A stretch of DNA of 64,000 bases from Nonomuraea sp. SBT364. GTDB taxonomy: Bacteria > Actinomycetota > Actinomycetes > Streptosporangiales > Streptosporangiaceae. The DNA lies in contig NZ_LAVL01000017.1 in NCBI RefSeq assembly GCF_001083785.1, forward strand, positions 32,058 through 96,057, written 5' to 3'. The stretch's first letter is position 1, and every line of letters starts with the position of its first letter. The notes beneath the pieces are model-generated. The model saw nothing but the letters and a program-made list of their open reading frames with translations. It was not told the origin of the DNA and did not search any database. This document shows, one piece after another, positions 51,852-61,055 of this stretch. A program made the position numbers and the translations under genes.

Positions 51852-54161
51852 TCAGATCCGCTGCCAGAGGGCCGGCACGAGGTTCGGCTCCCAGCCGGGC
51901 AGGCTGGTGTGCGCCTGCAGGCACCGGTAACTGGCGCCCTGGTGGGTGACGACGTCCCCGGTCGCGTACGGGGTCCACGGCGCCCAGGCGTCACCCTGGT
52001 CACCGCCCACCGTCAGGCTGAACGTGGCCGAGCGGTCGACGCTCGCCCCGTCGGCGTCGAGGCCGATCTGATAGGTGCCCGGCGCGACGCCGGCGGTGGT
52101 GGCGATCGTGACCGCGGACGACTGGCCCGAGGTGATCGCCGGCGGGCTGAAGGTCACGGTGACCCCGGCGGGCGCGCCGCTCGCCGCCAGCGTGACGCTC
52201 TGCGCGTCTCCGGAGGTGACCTGGGTGCCCAGCGTGGCCGTGGCGGAGCCGCCCGGCTGCACCGACGCCGACGACGGGTTCACGGTGACCGAGAAGTCGT
52301 CGGCGACCTCGCCGAGTTGCAGGTTGTAGGTCGCGGTCCGGTCCATGTCGGCGCCGTCGGCCGTCACCGTGATCGAGTGAGCGCCCTGCGGGCTGGAGGC
52401 GGACGTGGTGAGCGTGAGCGTGGAGCTCTGGCCGGCCTGGATCGTGGCCGGGCTGAACGACGCGGTCACGCCCGAGGGCAGGCCGCTCGCCCGCAGCGTG
52501 ATCGACTGCGCGGAGCCGCCGGTCACGGTGGTGCGGACGGTCGTGGTGGCCGTGCCGCCCGGCTGCGCGCCGCCGGAGGCGGGGTCCAGCGTCATGGAGA
52601 ACTCGTTGCCCTGGTTGCAGGGCTGCTCGCCGGTCTGCGGGCGGACGTTCACGCCGTCCCAGGCGGCCTTGACCACGTTGTACTCGGCGCAGCCGGTGTA
52701 GAGGGTCCTGGCGGCGTTGAGCGTGGCGACGCGGGCCTTGGCGTGCGTCCACGGCTGCGTCTTGGTGTTGAGCGCGGTCATGAAGATCTCGCCGGCCTTG
52801 CGGATGCCGATGCCGGTGATCGCGCCGCCGCTGTCGCAGCGGGTGCTGGCGGGCTTGCCGGCCGGGTTGGTGCCCTCGGCCAGCAGGTAGAACCAGTGGT
52901 TCTGCGGTCCGGCCGCCGCGTGCACCTCGGTGTTCGGGATCGAGGCGCTGTAGCAGTTGGGGTGGTTGAGAGCCTGCGGGTTGTACATGTTCCTGATCGG
53001 CCCGCTGCCGGCCGGGTTGACCTTCTCGCCCACCAGGTAGTCGGGGGCGTCGTTCGGATTCTGGGCGTACGCCTCGGTCAGGGCGCCGAAGATGTCACCC
53101 GTCGACTCGTTCAGGCCGCCGGCCTCGTTGCCGCTGCCCGCGCCGCCGCCGCCGGAGAACTGGAAGACGCCGTGCCCGAACTCGTGGGCGACCACGTCGA
53201 TCGAGGTGAGCTGGGCGCTGCCGGCCTGGTTGCGGCCGAAGTTGGCGTAGGAGCCGTACCAGTAGGCGTTGACCGCCGACAGGCCGACGCGGGACGGGTA
53301 GCCGCCGCCCTGGCCGTTGACGCCGCTGCGGCCGAGCCAGTCGCGCAGCATGTCCCACTGCTCCTGGGCCGCGTACAGGGCGTCGACGCAGGCGGTCTCC
53401 AGGTTCGTGCCGCTGCCGTTGCCCCAGGTGTCGGTGGACTTGGTGTACGGCTGGCCGTTCTGGCCGCCGCACTGGACACCGGGGCGGTTCGGGTCGCGCA
53501 TCGTGTAGGACGGCGTGGTGTCGATGGAGACGTTGCCGACGTGGTGGCCGTTGCCGGTGCCCGCCCTGACCTCGTCCCACGCGTCGACGACCTTGCCGGT
53601 GCGCGCGTCCACGTACACGTGCAGGATGCTCGGGCGGTCGGCGGCGCTGACGACGACCTCCCACGTCAGCCGGGGCGTCTCGGTGGCGGCGTGCACGACG
53701 AGCTTCGGCGTGGCCACGCTGGCCACCTCGGTCCCGGCCCGCTTCCTGGCGGTGACGGCCGCGGCGGCGGCGGTGATCCTCGCCCTGACGTCCACGTCGA
53801 TGGTGGCGCGCTGGCCGGTGGTGACGGTGTTGACGACCGCGCCCGACTCGTCGGTGGCCACGACGACGTCGCCGCCGTAGACGGGCAGGCCCCGGTGGGT
53901 GCGGGCGTAGGTGAGGAACTGCAGGCCGCGCACGCCGGCGACGGCGGACGACAGCGCGAACTCGTCCTCGGCGGCGGCCTTGAGCACCGCCGGTTCGGCG
54001 AGCAGGACGCTGCTCGCGGTGGTGAGCGCGTTGCGGCGTTCGTCCGGAGTGGGGGGATCGGTCACCCGCATCGCCTGGGCGCTCGTGGCGCCCGCGAGCG
54101 AGCTGGTGATCAGGGCTAACGCGAGCGTGGCGGCAGCCCCCAACCTGAGTCTGGGGTTCAC
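51852..54161 (-). CDS. Secreted M4 (thermolysin-like) metalloprotease
   Basis: 769 residues, with AGGAG before GTG 54161. Signal peptide (residues 1-30), FTP-like propeptide, then the M4 domain with HEFGH at 326-330 and the Glu ligand in GLNESTGD (E352, D356). H414 in NTEVHAAAG matches the proton donor. After it come two Ig-like repeats and a CBM5/12-like domain (WTPYATGDVVTHQGASYRC). It degrades proteins outside the cell after self-processing. Located one gene from M28 with shared C-terminal modules, indicating duplication or shuffling. Confidence 0.9.
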   Translation of the reverse strand: MNPRLRLGAAATLALALITSSLAGATSAQAMRVTDPPTPDERRNALTTASSVLLAEPAVLKAAAEDEFALSSAVAGVRGLQFLTYARTHRGLPVYGGDVVVATDESGAVVNTVTTGQRATIDVDVRARITAAAAAVTARKRAGTEVASVATPKLVVHAATETPRLTWEVVVSAADRPSILHVYVDARTGKVVDAWDEVRAGTGNGHHVGNVSIDTTPSYTMRDPNRPGVQCGGQNGQPYTKSTDTWGNGSGTNLETACVDALYAAQEQWDMLRDWLGRSGVNGQGGGYPSRVGLSAVNAYWYGSYANFGRNQAGSAQLTSIDVVAHEFGHGVFQFSGGGGAGSGNEAGGLNESTGDIFGALTEAYAQNPNDAPDYLVGEKVNPAGSGPIRNMYNPQALNHPNCYSASIPNTEVHAAAGPQNHWFYLLAEGTNPAGKPASTRCDSGGAITGIGIRKAGEIFMTALNTKTQPWTHAKARVATLNAARTLYTGCAEYNVVKAAWDGVNVRPQTGEQPCNQGNEFSMTLDPASGGAQPGGTATTTVRTTVTGGSAQSITLRASGLPSGVTASFSPATIQAGQSSTLTLTTSASSPQGAHSITVTADGADMDRTATYNLQLGEVADDFSVTVNPSSASVQPGGSATATLGTQVTSGDAQSVTLAASGAPAGVTVTFSPPAITSGQSSAVTIATTAGVAPGTYQIGLDADGASVDRSATFSLTVGGDQGDAWAPWTPYATGDVVTHQGASYRCLQAHTSLPGWEPNLVPALWQRI

Positions 54162-54262
54162 TCTCTGGCTCCTACGGGGGGTGTGGAGTGGAAGAGCCCC
54201 GGCCGGCTGGGGTCACTCAAACCATGCCATCGCGAGTACGAAAACTGGTACCCAACATTTTC

Positions 54263-55234
54263 CTATAACGTCACGCTATGGCCATGATCGAGGGGCCCGT
54301 GGCGCTTCAGCCATGCCCGGTAGACCGGCGCCCGCATGGACTCTGACCAGTACGTCTTGGTCACCGTGTGGACCAGGTCGGCGGCGTGCGCGGCGAGCGG
54401 GCCGCGGGCCGACCAGCCCACCAGGTGCCGGAAGCGCAGCGGGGTCCCGGACAGCGGGCGCAGCGTCACCCGGCCCCGGGCGGGCGCGGTCGCCTGGAAG
54501 AGTCCGATGCAGCGGCCCTCGGAGATCAGGTCGAGCGCCACGTCGAGATTCACGCCGTAGGACATGCGGGGCTCGAAGCCGCGCTCGGCGCAGGCGGCCC
54601 AGAAGTGCTCGCGCGGGCCGGCCTCGATCACCGGCGGCAGCGCCCAGTCGGCGTCCGCCAGGTCGGCCAGCTCCACCTCGTCCTGCCCGGCCAGCGGGTG
54701 GTCGTGCGCCAGGCCCACGAACAGCGGCTCGGTCGCGATCACCCCGTACACCGCGCCCCGAGGCGGCGACAGCTCGTGCCCGGGGTAGTCGTCCAGCGTG
54801 GCGAGCTCGATCCGCTCGGCGGCCAGCAGGCCGGGCAGCGGGTCCAGCGACTGCTCGGTGCGCAGGCTGACGTCGGCGTCGGGGAGCAGCGTGCGCAGGC
54901 TCTTGGCCACGTAGATCGCCAGCCGGGTGGGCGCGCAGCCGACCCGGATGCGGGCGTGGCCGGCGGCCTCGGCGCGCCTCAGGGTGTCGCGCTCCAGTTC
55001 CTCGAAGGCGGGCAGCAGCGACCGCGACCTGACCAGCAGCCACGCGCCGAGCGGGGTGGCCGTGACGCCGTCGGGCCCGCGCTCGAACAGGGGGCCGCCG
55101 ATGCGCCGCTCGATCCGCTGGAGCTGCGCGGCCAGGGCGGGCTGGGACATCCCCAGGGCCGCCGCGGCCCGGGAGATGCTCCCGCTGTCGGCGATCGCGC
55201 ACAGCACCCGGAGGTGTCGCACCTCGAGTTCCAC
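54263..55234 (-). CDS. LysR family transcriptional regulator
   Basis: 323 residues from GTG 55234. The N-terminal HTH is LRVLCAIADSGSISRAAAAL then MSQPALAAQLQRIERRI. The remainder is the periplasmic-binding-like effector domain. It is 42 bp downstream of the gamma-glutamyl hydrolase gene on the same strand, so it may be cotranscribed with the catabolic cluster, or it may bind the AT-rich AAGCTT-repeat stretch between them. The effector is unknown, but a gamma-glutamylated intermediate is plausible. Confidence 0.88.
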   Translation of the reverse strand: MELEVRHLRVLCAIADSGSISRAAAALGMSQPALAAQLQRIERRIGGPLFERGPDGVTATPLGAWLLVRSRSLLPAFEELERDTLRRAEAAGHARIRVGCAPTRLAIYVAKSLRTLLPDADVSLRTEQSLDPLPGLLAAERIELATLDDYPGHELSPPRGAVYGVIATEPLFVGLAHDHPLAGQDEVELADLADADWALPPVIEAGPREHFWAACAERGFEPRMSYGVNLDVALDLISEGRCIGLFQATAPARGRVTLRPLSGTPLRFRHLVGWSARGPLAAHAADLVHTVTKTYWSESMRAPVYRAWLKRHGPLDHGHSVTL

Positions 55235-55276
55235 GCTACGAGCTTAAAAGTAAAGAAGCTTTCCAGTAAGGCCCAA

Positions 55277-55969
55277 TCACGGACAGGCCGAAACCAGCGC
55301 CTCGAACAGCTCGCACCCTTCGGCAGCCTCCGGATGCCACTGGACCGCCACGGCGAAAGGATGGGAGTCCAGCTCCACGGCCTCGACCGTGCCGTCGTCC
55401 GCCGTCGCCGTCACGCTCAGCCCGGGGGCCAGGCGGTCGACGGCCTGGTGATGGTAGTGCGGGACGGTCACCGGAAGGTCGCCGAGCGCCTTGGCCACCC
55501 GGCTGCCCGCGACCGGCCGGATCGGCAGATGGCCGAACGTGCCGGGGGCGGGGGAGTGGCCGTCGTGCCCGGCGACGTCCGGCAGGTGCTGGTGGAGGGT
55601 GCCGCCGAGGGCGACGTTGAGCACCTGCAGACCCCGGCAGACGCCGAGGAAGGGCAGCCCGGCCTCCAGCGCCGCCGACAGCAGGGCGAACTCGGCGTCG
55701 TCGCGGAACTCCCTGACATAGCCGGTCCGCCCGCCCGGCCGCTCGCCGTAGCGCCCGGGGGCGATGTCGCCCCCGCCGGCGATGACGAGGCCGTCCAGCC
55801 GAGGGACCAGCCCGGCGGGCGCCCCGGCGGGCGGCAGCACGACCGGCTGCCCGGCGGCCCGCACGACCTGCTCCACGTACGAGTACGGCAGGAGCGCGGC
55901 GGTCGTCTCCCACACCGTGAACCGGGCGGGCTCGACGTAGCAGGTGACGCCGATGACCGGACGGCTCAC
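55277..55969 (-). CDS. Gamma-glutamyl hydrolase, class I amidotransferase (PuuD-like)
   Basis: 230 residues from GTG 55969, overlapping the SDR stop (GTGA). The catalytic Cys is in FLGVCRGLQVLNVALGG, and the His/Glu of the triad are in VQWHPEAAEG. It is a peptidase C26-type enzyme which releases glutamate from gamma-glutamyl amides such as gamma-Glu-GABA. With the ligase, dehydrogenase and aldehyde dehydrogenase upstream, it would finish the pathway by freeing glutamate and the oxidised product. Confidence 0.85.
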   Translation of the reverse strand: MSRPVIGVTCYVEPARFTVWETTAALLPYSYVEQVVRAAGQPVVLPPAGAPAGLVPRLDGLVIAGGGDIAPGRYGERPGGRTGYVREFRDDAEFALLSAALEAGLPFLGVCRGLQVLNVALGGTLHQHLPDVAGHDGHSPAPGTFGHLPIRPVAGSRVAKALGDLPVTVPHYHHQAVDRLAPGLSVTATADDGTVEAVELDSHPFAVAVQWHPEAAEGCELFEALVSACP

Positions 55970-56730
55970 AGCGGCGTCACGTACGCGCCGGAGATGCCGC
56001 CGTCGACCAGGAACTGCGAGGCGGTGATGAACGACGCGTCGTCGCTGGCCAGGAAGGCGACGGCGGCCGCGATCTCGGACGCCTCGGCGAACCGCCCGAT
56101 CGGCACGTGCACCAGGCGGCGCTGGGCACGCTCGGGATCCTTGGCGAACAGCTCCTGGAGCAGCGGCGTGTTGACCGGGCCCGGGCACAGGGCGTTCACC
56201 CGGATGCCCTCGCGGGCGAACTGGACGCCGAGTTCGCGCGACATCGACAGCACGCCGCCCTTGGAGGCCGTGTAGGAGATCTGCGACGTGGCCGAGCCCA
56301 TCACCGCGACGAACGACGCGGTGTTGATGATCGAGCCCTTGCCCTGGCGGCGCATGTACTCCAGGGCGTGCTTGCAGCACAGGTAGACGCTGGTCAGGTT
56401 GACCTCCTGGACGCGGCGCCAGGCGTCCAGGCCGGTCTCCAGGATGGAGTCGTCGTCCGGCGGCGAGATGCCCGCGTTGTTGAACGCGACGTCGACGCTG
56501 CCGTAGGTCTCGAACGCCGTGCGGAACAGCCGCTCGACGTCCTCCTCGCTGGTCACGTCCGCCTTGACGAACAGGCCGCCGACCTCGGCCGCGACCTTGG
56601 TGCCCGCCTCCTCGTCGATGTCGGCGCACACCACCCGGGCGCCCTCCTGGGCGAACCGGTGCGCGGTGGCCAGGCCGATGCCGCTGCCCGCCCCGGTGAT
56701 GACGGCGACGCGGTCACGCAAACGCTGCAT
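55966..56730 (-). CDS. Short-chain dehydrogenase/reductase
   Basis: 254 residues. The cofactor motif TGAGSGIG is at residues 12-19, NNAG in the middle, and the catalytic YTASKGG. The N-terminus and Asp after VVCAD suggest NAD(H) preference. In this cluster it fits an alcohol-to-aldehyde step on a gamma-glutamyl amino alcohol, in place of the FAD oxidase PuuB; that role is inferred from context. It overlaps the hydrolase gene by 4 bp and follows the ALDH gene by 3 bp. Confidence 0.85.
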   Translation of the reverse strand: MQRLRDRVAVITGAGSGIGLATAHRFAQEGARVVCADIDEEAGTKVAAEVGGLFVKADVTSEEDVERLFRTAFETYGSVDVAFNNAGISPPDDDSILETGLDAWRRVQEVNLTSVYLCCKHALEYMRRQGKGSIINTASFVAVMGSATSQISYTASKGGVLSMSRELGVQFAREGIRVNALCPGPVNTPLLQELFAKDPERAQRRLVHVPIGRFAEASEIAAAVAFLASDDASFITASQFLVDGGISGAYVTPL

Positions 56731-56733
56731 GGG

Positions 56734-58083
56734 CTACTCCGTGGATATGAAGACGTTCTTGGTCTCGGTGAACGCCGACAGGGCGTCCGGGCCCAGCTCG
56801 CGGCCCAGCCCCGACTGCTTGAAGCCGCCGAACGGGGTCCAGTGGCGTACGGAGGAGTTGGAGTTCACCGACAGCGTGCCCGCCTCGACGGCTCGGGCCA
56901 CCCGCAGCGCCCGGCCGACGTCGCGGGTCCAGATGGAGCCGCTCAGGCCGTAGCGGGTGTCGTTGGCGACGCGCACCGCCTCGGCCTCGTCGGCGAACGG
57001 CACGACCGACACCACCGGACCGAAGATCTCCTCGGTGAACGCCCGGTCCGTGACCGCCGGCGTCAGCACCGTCGGCGGGAACCAGAAGCCCTTGCCCTGC
57101 GGGCAGCCGCCTTGCAGGTACGGCTCCGCCTCGACGAAGCCGCGGACGCGGTCGAGGTGCTCGGCGCTGATCAGCGGCCCCATCTCGGTGGCCGGGTCGA
57201 GCGGGTCGCCCACGCGGACGGCGAGGACGGCCCGCGACAGGCGCTCCAGGAACTCGTCGTAGACCTCGGCCTGGACGAGGACGCGGGACCGGGCGCAACA
57301 GTCCTGCCCGGAGTTGTCGAAGACGGCATACGGTGCGCTGTTGGCCGCTTTTTCCAAGTCTGAGTCCGCAAAGATGATATTTGCGGACTTGCCGCCTAGC
57401 TCCAGTGTGAGGCGTTTGATGTGGTTCGCCGCCTTGGCGGCGATCTCCTTGCCCACCTCGGTCGAGCCGGTGAACACGATCTTGGCCACGTCCGGGTGCT
57501 CGACCAGCCGGGCGCCCGCGACCTCGCCCGCCCCGGGCAGCACCTGGAGCACCCCCTCGGGGAGCCCCGCCACCAGGGCCAGCTCGGCCAGCCTCAGCGC
57601 GGTCAGCGGGGTCCACTCGGCGGGCTTGACGATCACCGTGTTGCCCGCCGCCAGCGCCGGGGCGACACCCCAGCTCATGATCAGCATCGGGAAGTTCCAC
57701 GGCACGATCACGCCCACCACGCCCAGCGGCTCCTGGAACGTCACGTCCACGCCGCCCGCCACCGGGATCTGCTTGCCGTGGTTGCGCTCCGGCGCGGCGG
57801 CGTAGAAGTGCAGCACGTCGCGCACGGCCCCCGCCTCCCAGCGGGCGTTGCCGATCGGGTGCCCGGAGTTGGCCACCTCCAGCAGCGCCAGCTCCTCGGC
57901 GTGCTCGCCCACCAGGTCGGCGAACGCGCGCAGCAGCCGCGCCCGGTCCCCGGGCGCCACCTCGCGCCAGGCCGCCTGCGCCTTCCTGGCACGCTCCACC
58001 GCCAGGTCGACCTCGGCCGCGTCCGCGAACTCGACGTCGGCGACGACCTCCTCGGTCGCCGGATTGATGATCCGCATGCTCAC
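56734..58083 (-). CDS. Aldehyde dehydrogenase
   Basis: 449 residues, GTG 58083 overlapping the ligase stop (GTGA). Catalytic residues: Asn in VPWNFP, Glu in LTLELGGKSANI, Cys in SGQDCCARSR. It lacks the extra N-terminal 20-30 residues of some ALDHs. Within the cluster it should oxidise a gamma-glutamyl aldehyde to the acid (PuuC-like). Highly similar architecture to gamma-glutamyl-aminobutyraldehyde dehydrogenases. Confidence 0.88.
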   Translation of the reverse strand: MSMRIINPATEEVVADVEFADAAEVDLAVERARKAQAAWREVAPGDRARLLRAFADLVGEHAEELALLEVANSGHPIGNARWEAGAVRDVLHFYAAAPERNHGKQIPVAGGVDVTFQEPLGVVGVIVPWNFPMLIMSWGVAPALAAGNTVIVKPAEWTPLTALRLAELALVAGLPEGVLQVLPGAGEVAGARLVEHPDVAKIVFTGSTEVGKEIAAKAANHIKRLTLELGGKSANIIFADSDLEKAANSAPYAVFDNSGQDCCARSRVLVQAEVYDEFLERLSRAVLAVRVGDPLDPATEMGPLISAEHLDRVRGFVEAEPYLQGGCPQGKGFWFPPTVLTPAVTDRAFTEEIFGPVVSVVPFADEAEAVRVANDTRYGLSGSIWTRDVGRALRVARAVEAGTLSVNSNSSVRHWTPFGGFKQSGLGRELGPDALSAFTETKNVFISTE

Positions 58084-59450
58084 ATCCGCTCGAACCCTCG
58101 AAACAGCTCCCAGTCCGTCACCGCCGCGTCGAAGGCGGCCAGCTCCACCCGGGCGTTGTTGGCGTAGTGCGCCACCACGTCCTCGCCGAACGCCTCCCTG
58201 GCCGGCTTCGACCCCTCGAACAGCGCCAGCGCGTCACGCAGCGTGTGCGGCACGGTCGCGGCGCCCGAGGCGTAGGCGTTGCCCTCGAACGCCTCCTCCA
58301 GCTCCAGCGCGCCGTCGATCCCGTGCAGCCCCGCCGCCACCATCGCCGCCACCGCCAGGTAGGGGTTCACGTCGCCGCCCGGCACCCGGTTCTCGATCCG
58401 CAGCGACGGCCCGTGGCCCACCAGGCGCAGCGCGCAGGTCCGGTTGTCGACGCCCCACTTGACGGCCGTGGGCGCGAAGCTGCCGGGCACGAAGCGCTTG
58501 TAGGAGTTGATGTTGGGTGCGTACATCAGGGTGAGCTCGCGCAGGCAGGCGAGCTGACCGGCGACGAACGCGCGGCCGAGCGCCGAGAGCCCGTGCGGGC
58601 CCTCGCCCGCCATGACGAGCTCGCCGTCGAGGCCGCGCAGCGAGAGGTGGATGTGGCAGGAGTTGCCCTCGCGCTGGTTCGGCTTGGCCATGAAGGTGAT
58701 CGACCGGCCCTCCTGGGCGGCGATCTCCTTGGCGCCGTTCTTGTAGACGGCGTGGTTGTCGCAGGTGACGAGCGCCTCGGCGTAGCGGAAGGCGATCTCG
58801 TGCTGGCCCAGGTTGCACTCGCCCTTGGCCGACTCGACGTAGAGGCCGGCGCCCTCCATGCCCTGCCTGATCCGGCGCAGCAGCGGCTCGACGCGGGCGG
58901 TGCCCAGCAGGGAGTAGTCGACGTTGTAGAGGTTGGCGGGCGTCAGATCGCGGTAGGCGCGCCGCCACGCCTGCTCGTAGGTGTCGTCGTAGACGACGAA
59001 CTCCAGCTCGGTGCCGACCTGGGCGCACAGGCCGCGCTCGGCCAGGCGGGCCAGCTGGGCACGCAGGATCTGGCGCGGCGAGGCGCTCACGTCCGCGCCG
59101 CCCTCCCAGGCCAGGTCCGCCATCAGCATGGCGGTGCCCTCCTGCCAGGGGACGCGCCGGAGCGTCGACAGGTCCGGCTTCATCACGAAGTCCCCGTACC
59201 CGCGATCCCACGACGACATCGCGTAGCCCTCGACGGTGTTCATGTCGACGTCCACGGCGAGCAGGTAGTTGCAGCCTTCGGAGCCGTGGTGCAGCACCTC
59301 GTCCAGGAAGTAGCGGGCCGACAGCCGCTTGCCCTGGAGCCTGCCCTGCATGTCGGCGACGGCGAGCAGGACCGTGTCGATCCGCCCCGCGGCCACCTCG
59401 TCCCGCAGCTCGCCGACGGCGAGGAACCCGGCTCGCTCGTTCACGCCCAT
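58080..59450 (-). CDS. Gamma-glutamyl ligase, glutamine synthetase family (GlnA3/GlnA4-like)
   Basis: 456 residues. Glutamine synthetase landmarks: GTELEFVVYDD, GECNLGQHEIAFRYAEAL, NGAKEIAAQE then ITFMAKPNQREGNSCHIHLSL, and RIENRVPGGDVNPYLAVAAM. True GS regulation features (Tyr adenylylation site) are absent, and such paralogues in Streptomyces link glutamate to polyamines or ethanolamine. First gene of the cluster; divergent GntR gene 58 bp away. Confidence 0.85.
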   Translation of the reverse strand: MGVNERAGFLAVGELRDEVAAGRIDTVLLAVADMQGRLQGKRLSARYFLDEVLHHGSEGCNYLLAVDVDMNTVEGYAMSSWDRGYGDFVMKPDLSTLRRVPWQEGTAMLMADLAWEGGADVSASPRQILRAQLARLAERGLCAQVGTELEFVVYDDTYEQAWRRAYRDLTPANLYNVDYSLLGTARVEPLLRRIRQGMEGAGLYVESAKGECNLGQHEIAFRYAEALVTCDNHAVYKNGAKEIAAQEGRSITFMAKPNQREGNSCHIHLSLRGLDGELVMAGEGPHGLSALGRAFVAGQLACLRELTLMYAPNINSYKRFVPGSFAPTAVKWGVDNRTCALRLVGHGPSLRIENRVPGGDVNPYLAVAAMVAAGLHGIDGALELEEAFEGNAYASGAATVPHTLRDALALFEGSKPAREAFGEDVVAHYANNARVELAAFDAAVTDWELFRGFERM

Positions 59451-59474
59451 CCCGCTTTCCCGTTGATTGGGCTA

Positions 59475-59483
59475 GTCTCAGAC
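59475..59483. promoter_or_regulatory. GTCT-C-AGAC palindrome between ligase and GntR genes
   Basis: Perfect 9-bp palindrome in the 58-bp divergent intergenic region, of the GTCT/AGAC type often bound by FadR-group GntR proteins. Candidate operator; inferred. Confidence 0.4.
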
Positions 59484-59507
59484 CATTGATGTGTATGGCG
59501 GGATCGC

Positions 59508-60254
59508 TTGTCAAGACCTGAGGACATGTTGGACGAGTCGGCGCGTTTGATGACGGTGCTGCGCCCGGTGCGGGCCGGCAACGCCTTCGAGGAGACCGTG
59601 GAACGGCTCCTGCAGGCGATCAAACTCGGCGTGGTCCCGCCCGGCGAGAAGCTGCCGCCCGAGCGCGAGCTGGCGGTCCGGCTCGGCATCAGCCGCGTCA
59701 CGCTGCGCGAGGCCATCCGCGCCCTCCAGGAGGCCGGCTACCTCGACGTGCGGCGCGGACGCTACGGCGGCGCGTTCGTCACCTACGTGCCGCCCCGGCC
59801 CGGCGACGGCGACCTGCGCCGGGTCGTCACCGACATGGGCACCGCCGACCTGACCGACGCGCTCACCTTCCGCATGGCCGTCGAGTGCGGCGCCGCCCAG
59901 GTGCTCGCCTGCGCCGCGCTCACCGCCGGCCAGCGCGCCGTCCTGGAACGGCGGCTGGCGGACCTGAACGCGGCCTCGCTGGAGGACTACCGCCGTCTCG
60001 ACACCGCATTCCACCTGTCGATCGCCGAGCTGACCGGCTCCCCGCTGCTGGCCGCCGCCTGCGCCGACGCCCGGCTGCGCGTCTCCGACCTGCTCAACGC
60101 CATCCCGATGCTCCAGGTCAACCTCGACCACGCCGCCACGCAGCACCGCGCCATCGTGGCCGCCATCGTCTCCGGCGACCCGGACGCGGCCCGCCGGGCG
60201 GTCGCCGAACACCTGGAAGGCACCGCCGCACTTCTGCGGGCATTCCTCTCCTGA
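59508..60254 (+). CDS. GntR (FadR group) transcriptional regulator
   Basis: 248 residues from TTG 59508 (ATG 59526 is another option, but GAGGA is too close). The winged HTH reads LPPERELAVRLGISRVTLRE, then AIRALQEAGYL and YGGAFVTYV, and a C-terminal all-helical FCD domain follows with metal-binding Asp/His (YRRLDTAFHLSIAEL and QHRAIVAAI). It is divergent from the ligase gene and most likely represses the cluster until an amine or gamma-glutamyl intermediate is bound. Confidence 0.88.
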   Translation: MSRPEDMLDESARLMTVLRPVRAGNAFEETVERLLQAIKLGVVPPGEKLPPERELAVRLGISRVTLREAIRALQEAGYLDVRRGRYGGAFVTYVPPRPGDGDLRRVVTDMGTADLTDALTFRMAVECGAAQVLACAALTAGQRAVLERRLADLNAASLEDYRRLDTAFHLSIAELTGSPLLAAACADARLRVSDLLNAIPMLQVNLDHAATQHRAIVAAIVSGDPDAARRAVAEHLEGTAALLRAFLS

Positions 60255-60299
60255 CGGACACCCCACTACAAGACAGCTCGTAGAGTCTGTTCCAAGGTC

Positions 60300-61055
60300 A
60301 TGGCGAACTGGTTCGAGCACAGCATCATCGCGACGGGACGGCTGCCGCTGTTCTGTTTCTTCGTCGCGCTCATCGTCACGTTCATCGCCACCCGCATCAA
60401 CGTGCGGCTGATCAGGGCCAAGATCGGCTGGTTCCGCAACGTCAACGTGGGCGAGATGCACATCCACCACGTGGTGTTCGGCGTCGTGCTCATGCTGGTG
60501 GGCGGGGTCGCCGGGCTCATCGTCTCCGGCGGCTCCCAGACCGGCTACGCGGTGGCGGCGTCCGTCTTCGGCATCGGCTCGGCGCTGGTGCTGGACGAGT
60601 TCGCGCTGATCCTGCACCTGCACGACGTCTACTGGGAGGAGGAGGGCCGCACCTCGGTCGACGCGGTCTTCATCGCCATCGCGATCACCGGCCTGCTGCT
60701 CACCGGCCTGCGCCCCCTCGTCTGGGACTACGACCTGCCGATCAACCCGGCCCCGCTGATCGCCGCCCATCTGGCGATGGTCGTCGTCACGCTGCTCAAG
60801 GGCAAGATCTGGACCGGGATGGTGGGCATGTTCGTGCCCGTCCTGCTGGCCGTGGGCGCCGTCCGGCTGGCCCGGCCCGGCTCCCCGTGGGCGCACTGGT
60901 TCTTCGCCGGGCGCTCGCCGCGCAAGCTGGCCCGGGCCGTCCGCCGCGAGGAACGCTGGCGGCGTCCCGCCATCCGGGCCAAGATCGCCTTCCAGGAGTT
61001 CCTCTCGGGCCGCCACGACCTCCCGTCCACCCGCCGCTCCCGCCGCCGTACGTGA
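60300..61055 (+). CDS. Integral membrane protein, unknown function
   Basis: 251 residues from ATG 60300 (AAGG upstream). Six or so TM segments. The segment GEMHIHHVVFGVVLMLVGG and the later LDEFALILHLHDVYWEEEG recur in actinobacterial membrane proteins of this size. Histidines in HIHH and HLHD and Asp/Glu may bind metal. The C-terminal 50 residues are Arg-rich (RREERWRRPAIR, SRRRT). Overlaps the next gene by 4 bp. Confidence 0.7.
   Translation: MANWFEHSIIATGRLPLFCFFVALIVTFIATRINVRLIRAKIGWFRNVNVGEMHIHHVVFGVVLMLVGGVAGLIVSGGSQTGYAVAASVFGIGSALVLDEFALILHLHDVYWEEEGRTSVDAVFIAIAITGLLLTGLRPLVWDYDLPINPAPLIAAHLAMVVVTLLKGKIWTGMVGMFVPVLLAVGAVRLARPGSPWAHWFFAGRSPRKLARAVRREERWRRPAIRAKIAFQEFLSGRHDLPSTRRSRRRT

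Noticed and set aside
51831..54119. Plus-strand 762-codon frame opposite the M4 protease
   Set aside because: Antisense to a protein with an intact HEFGH and signal peptide; no motif is in the plus translation.
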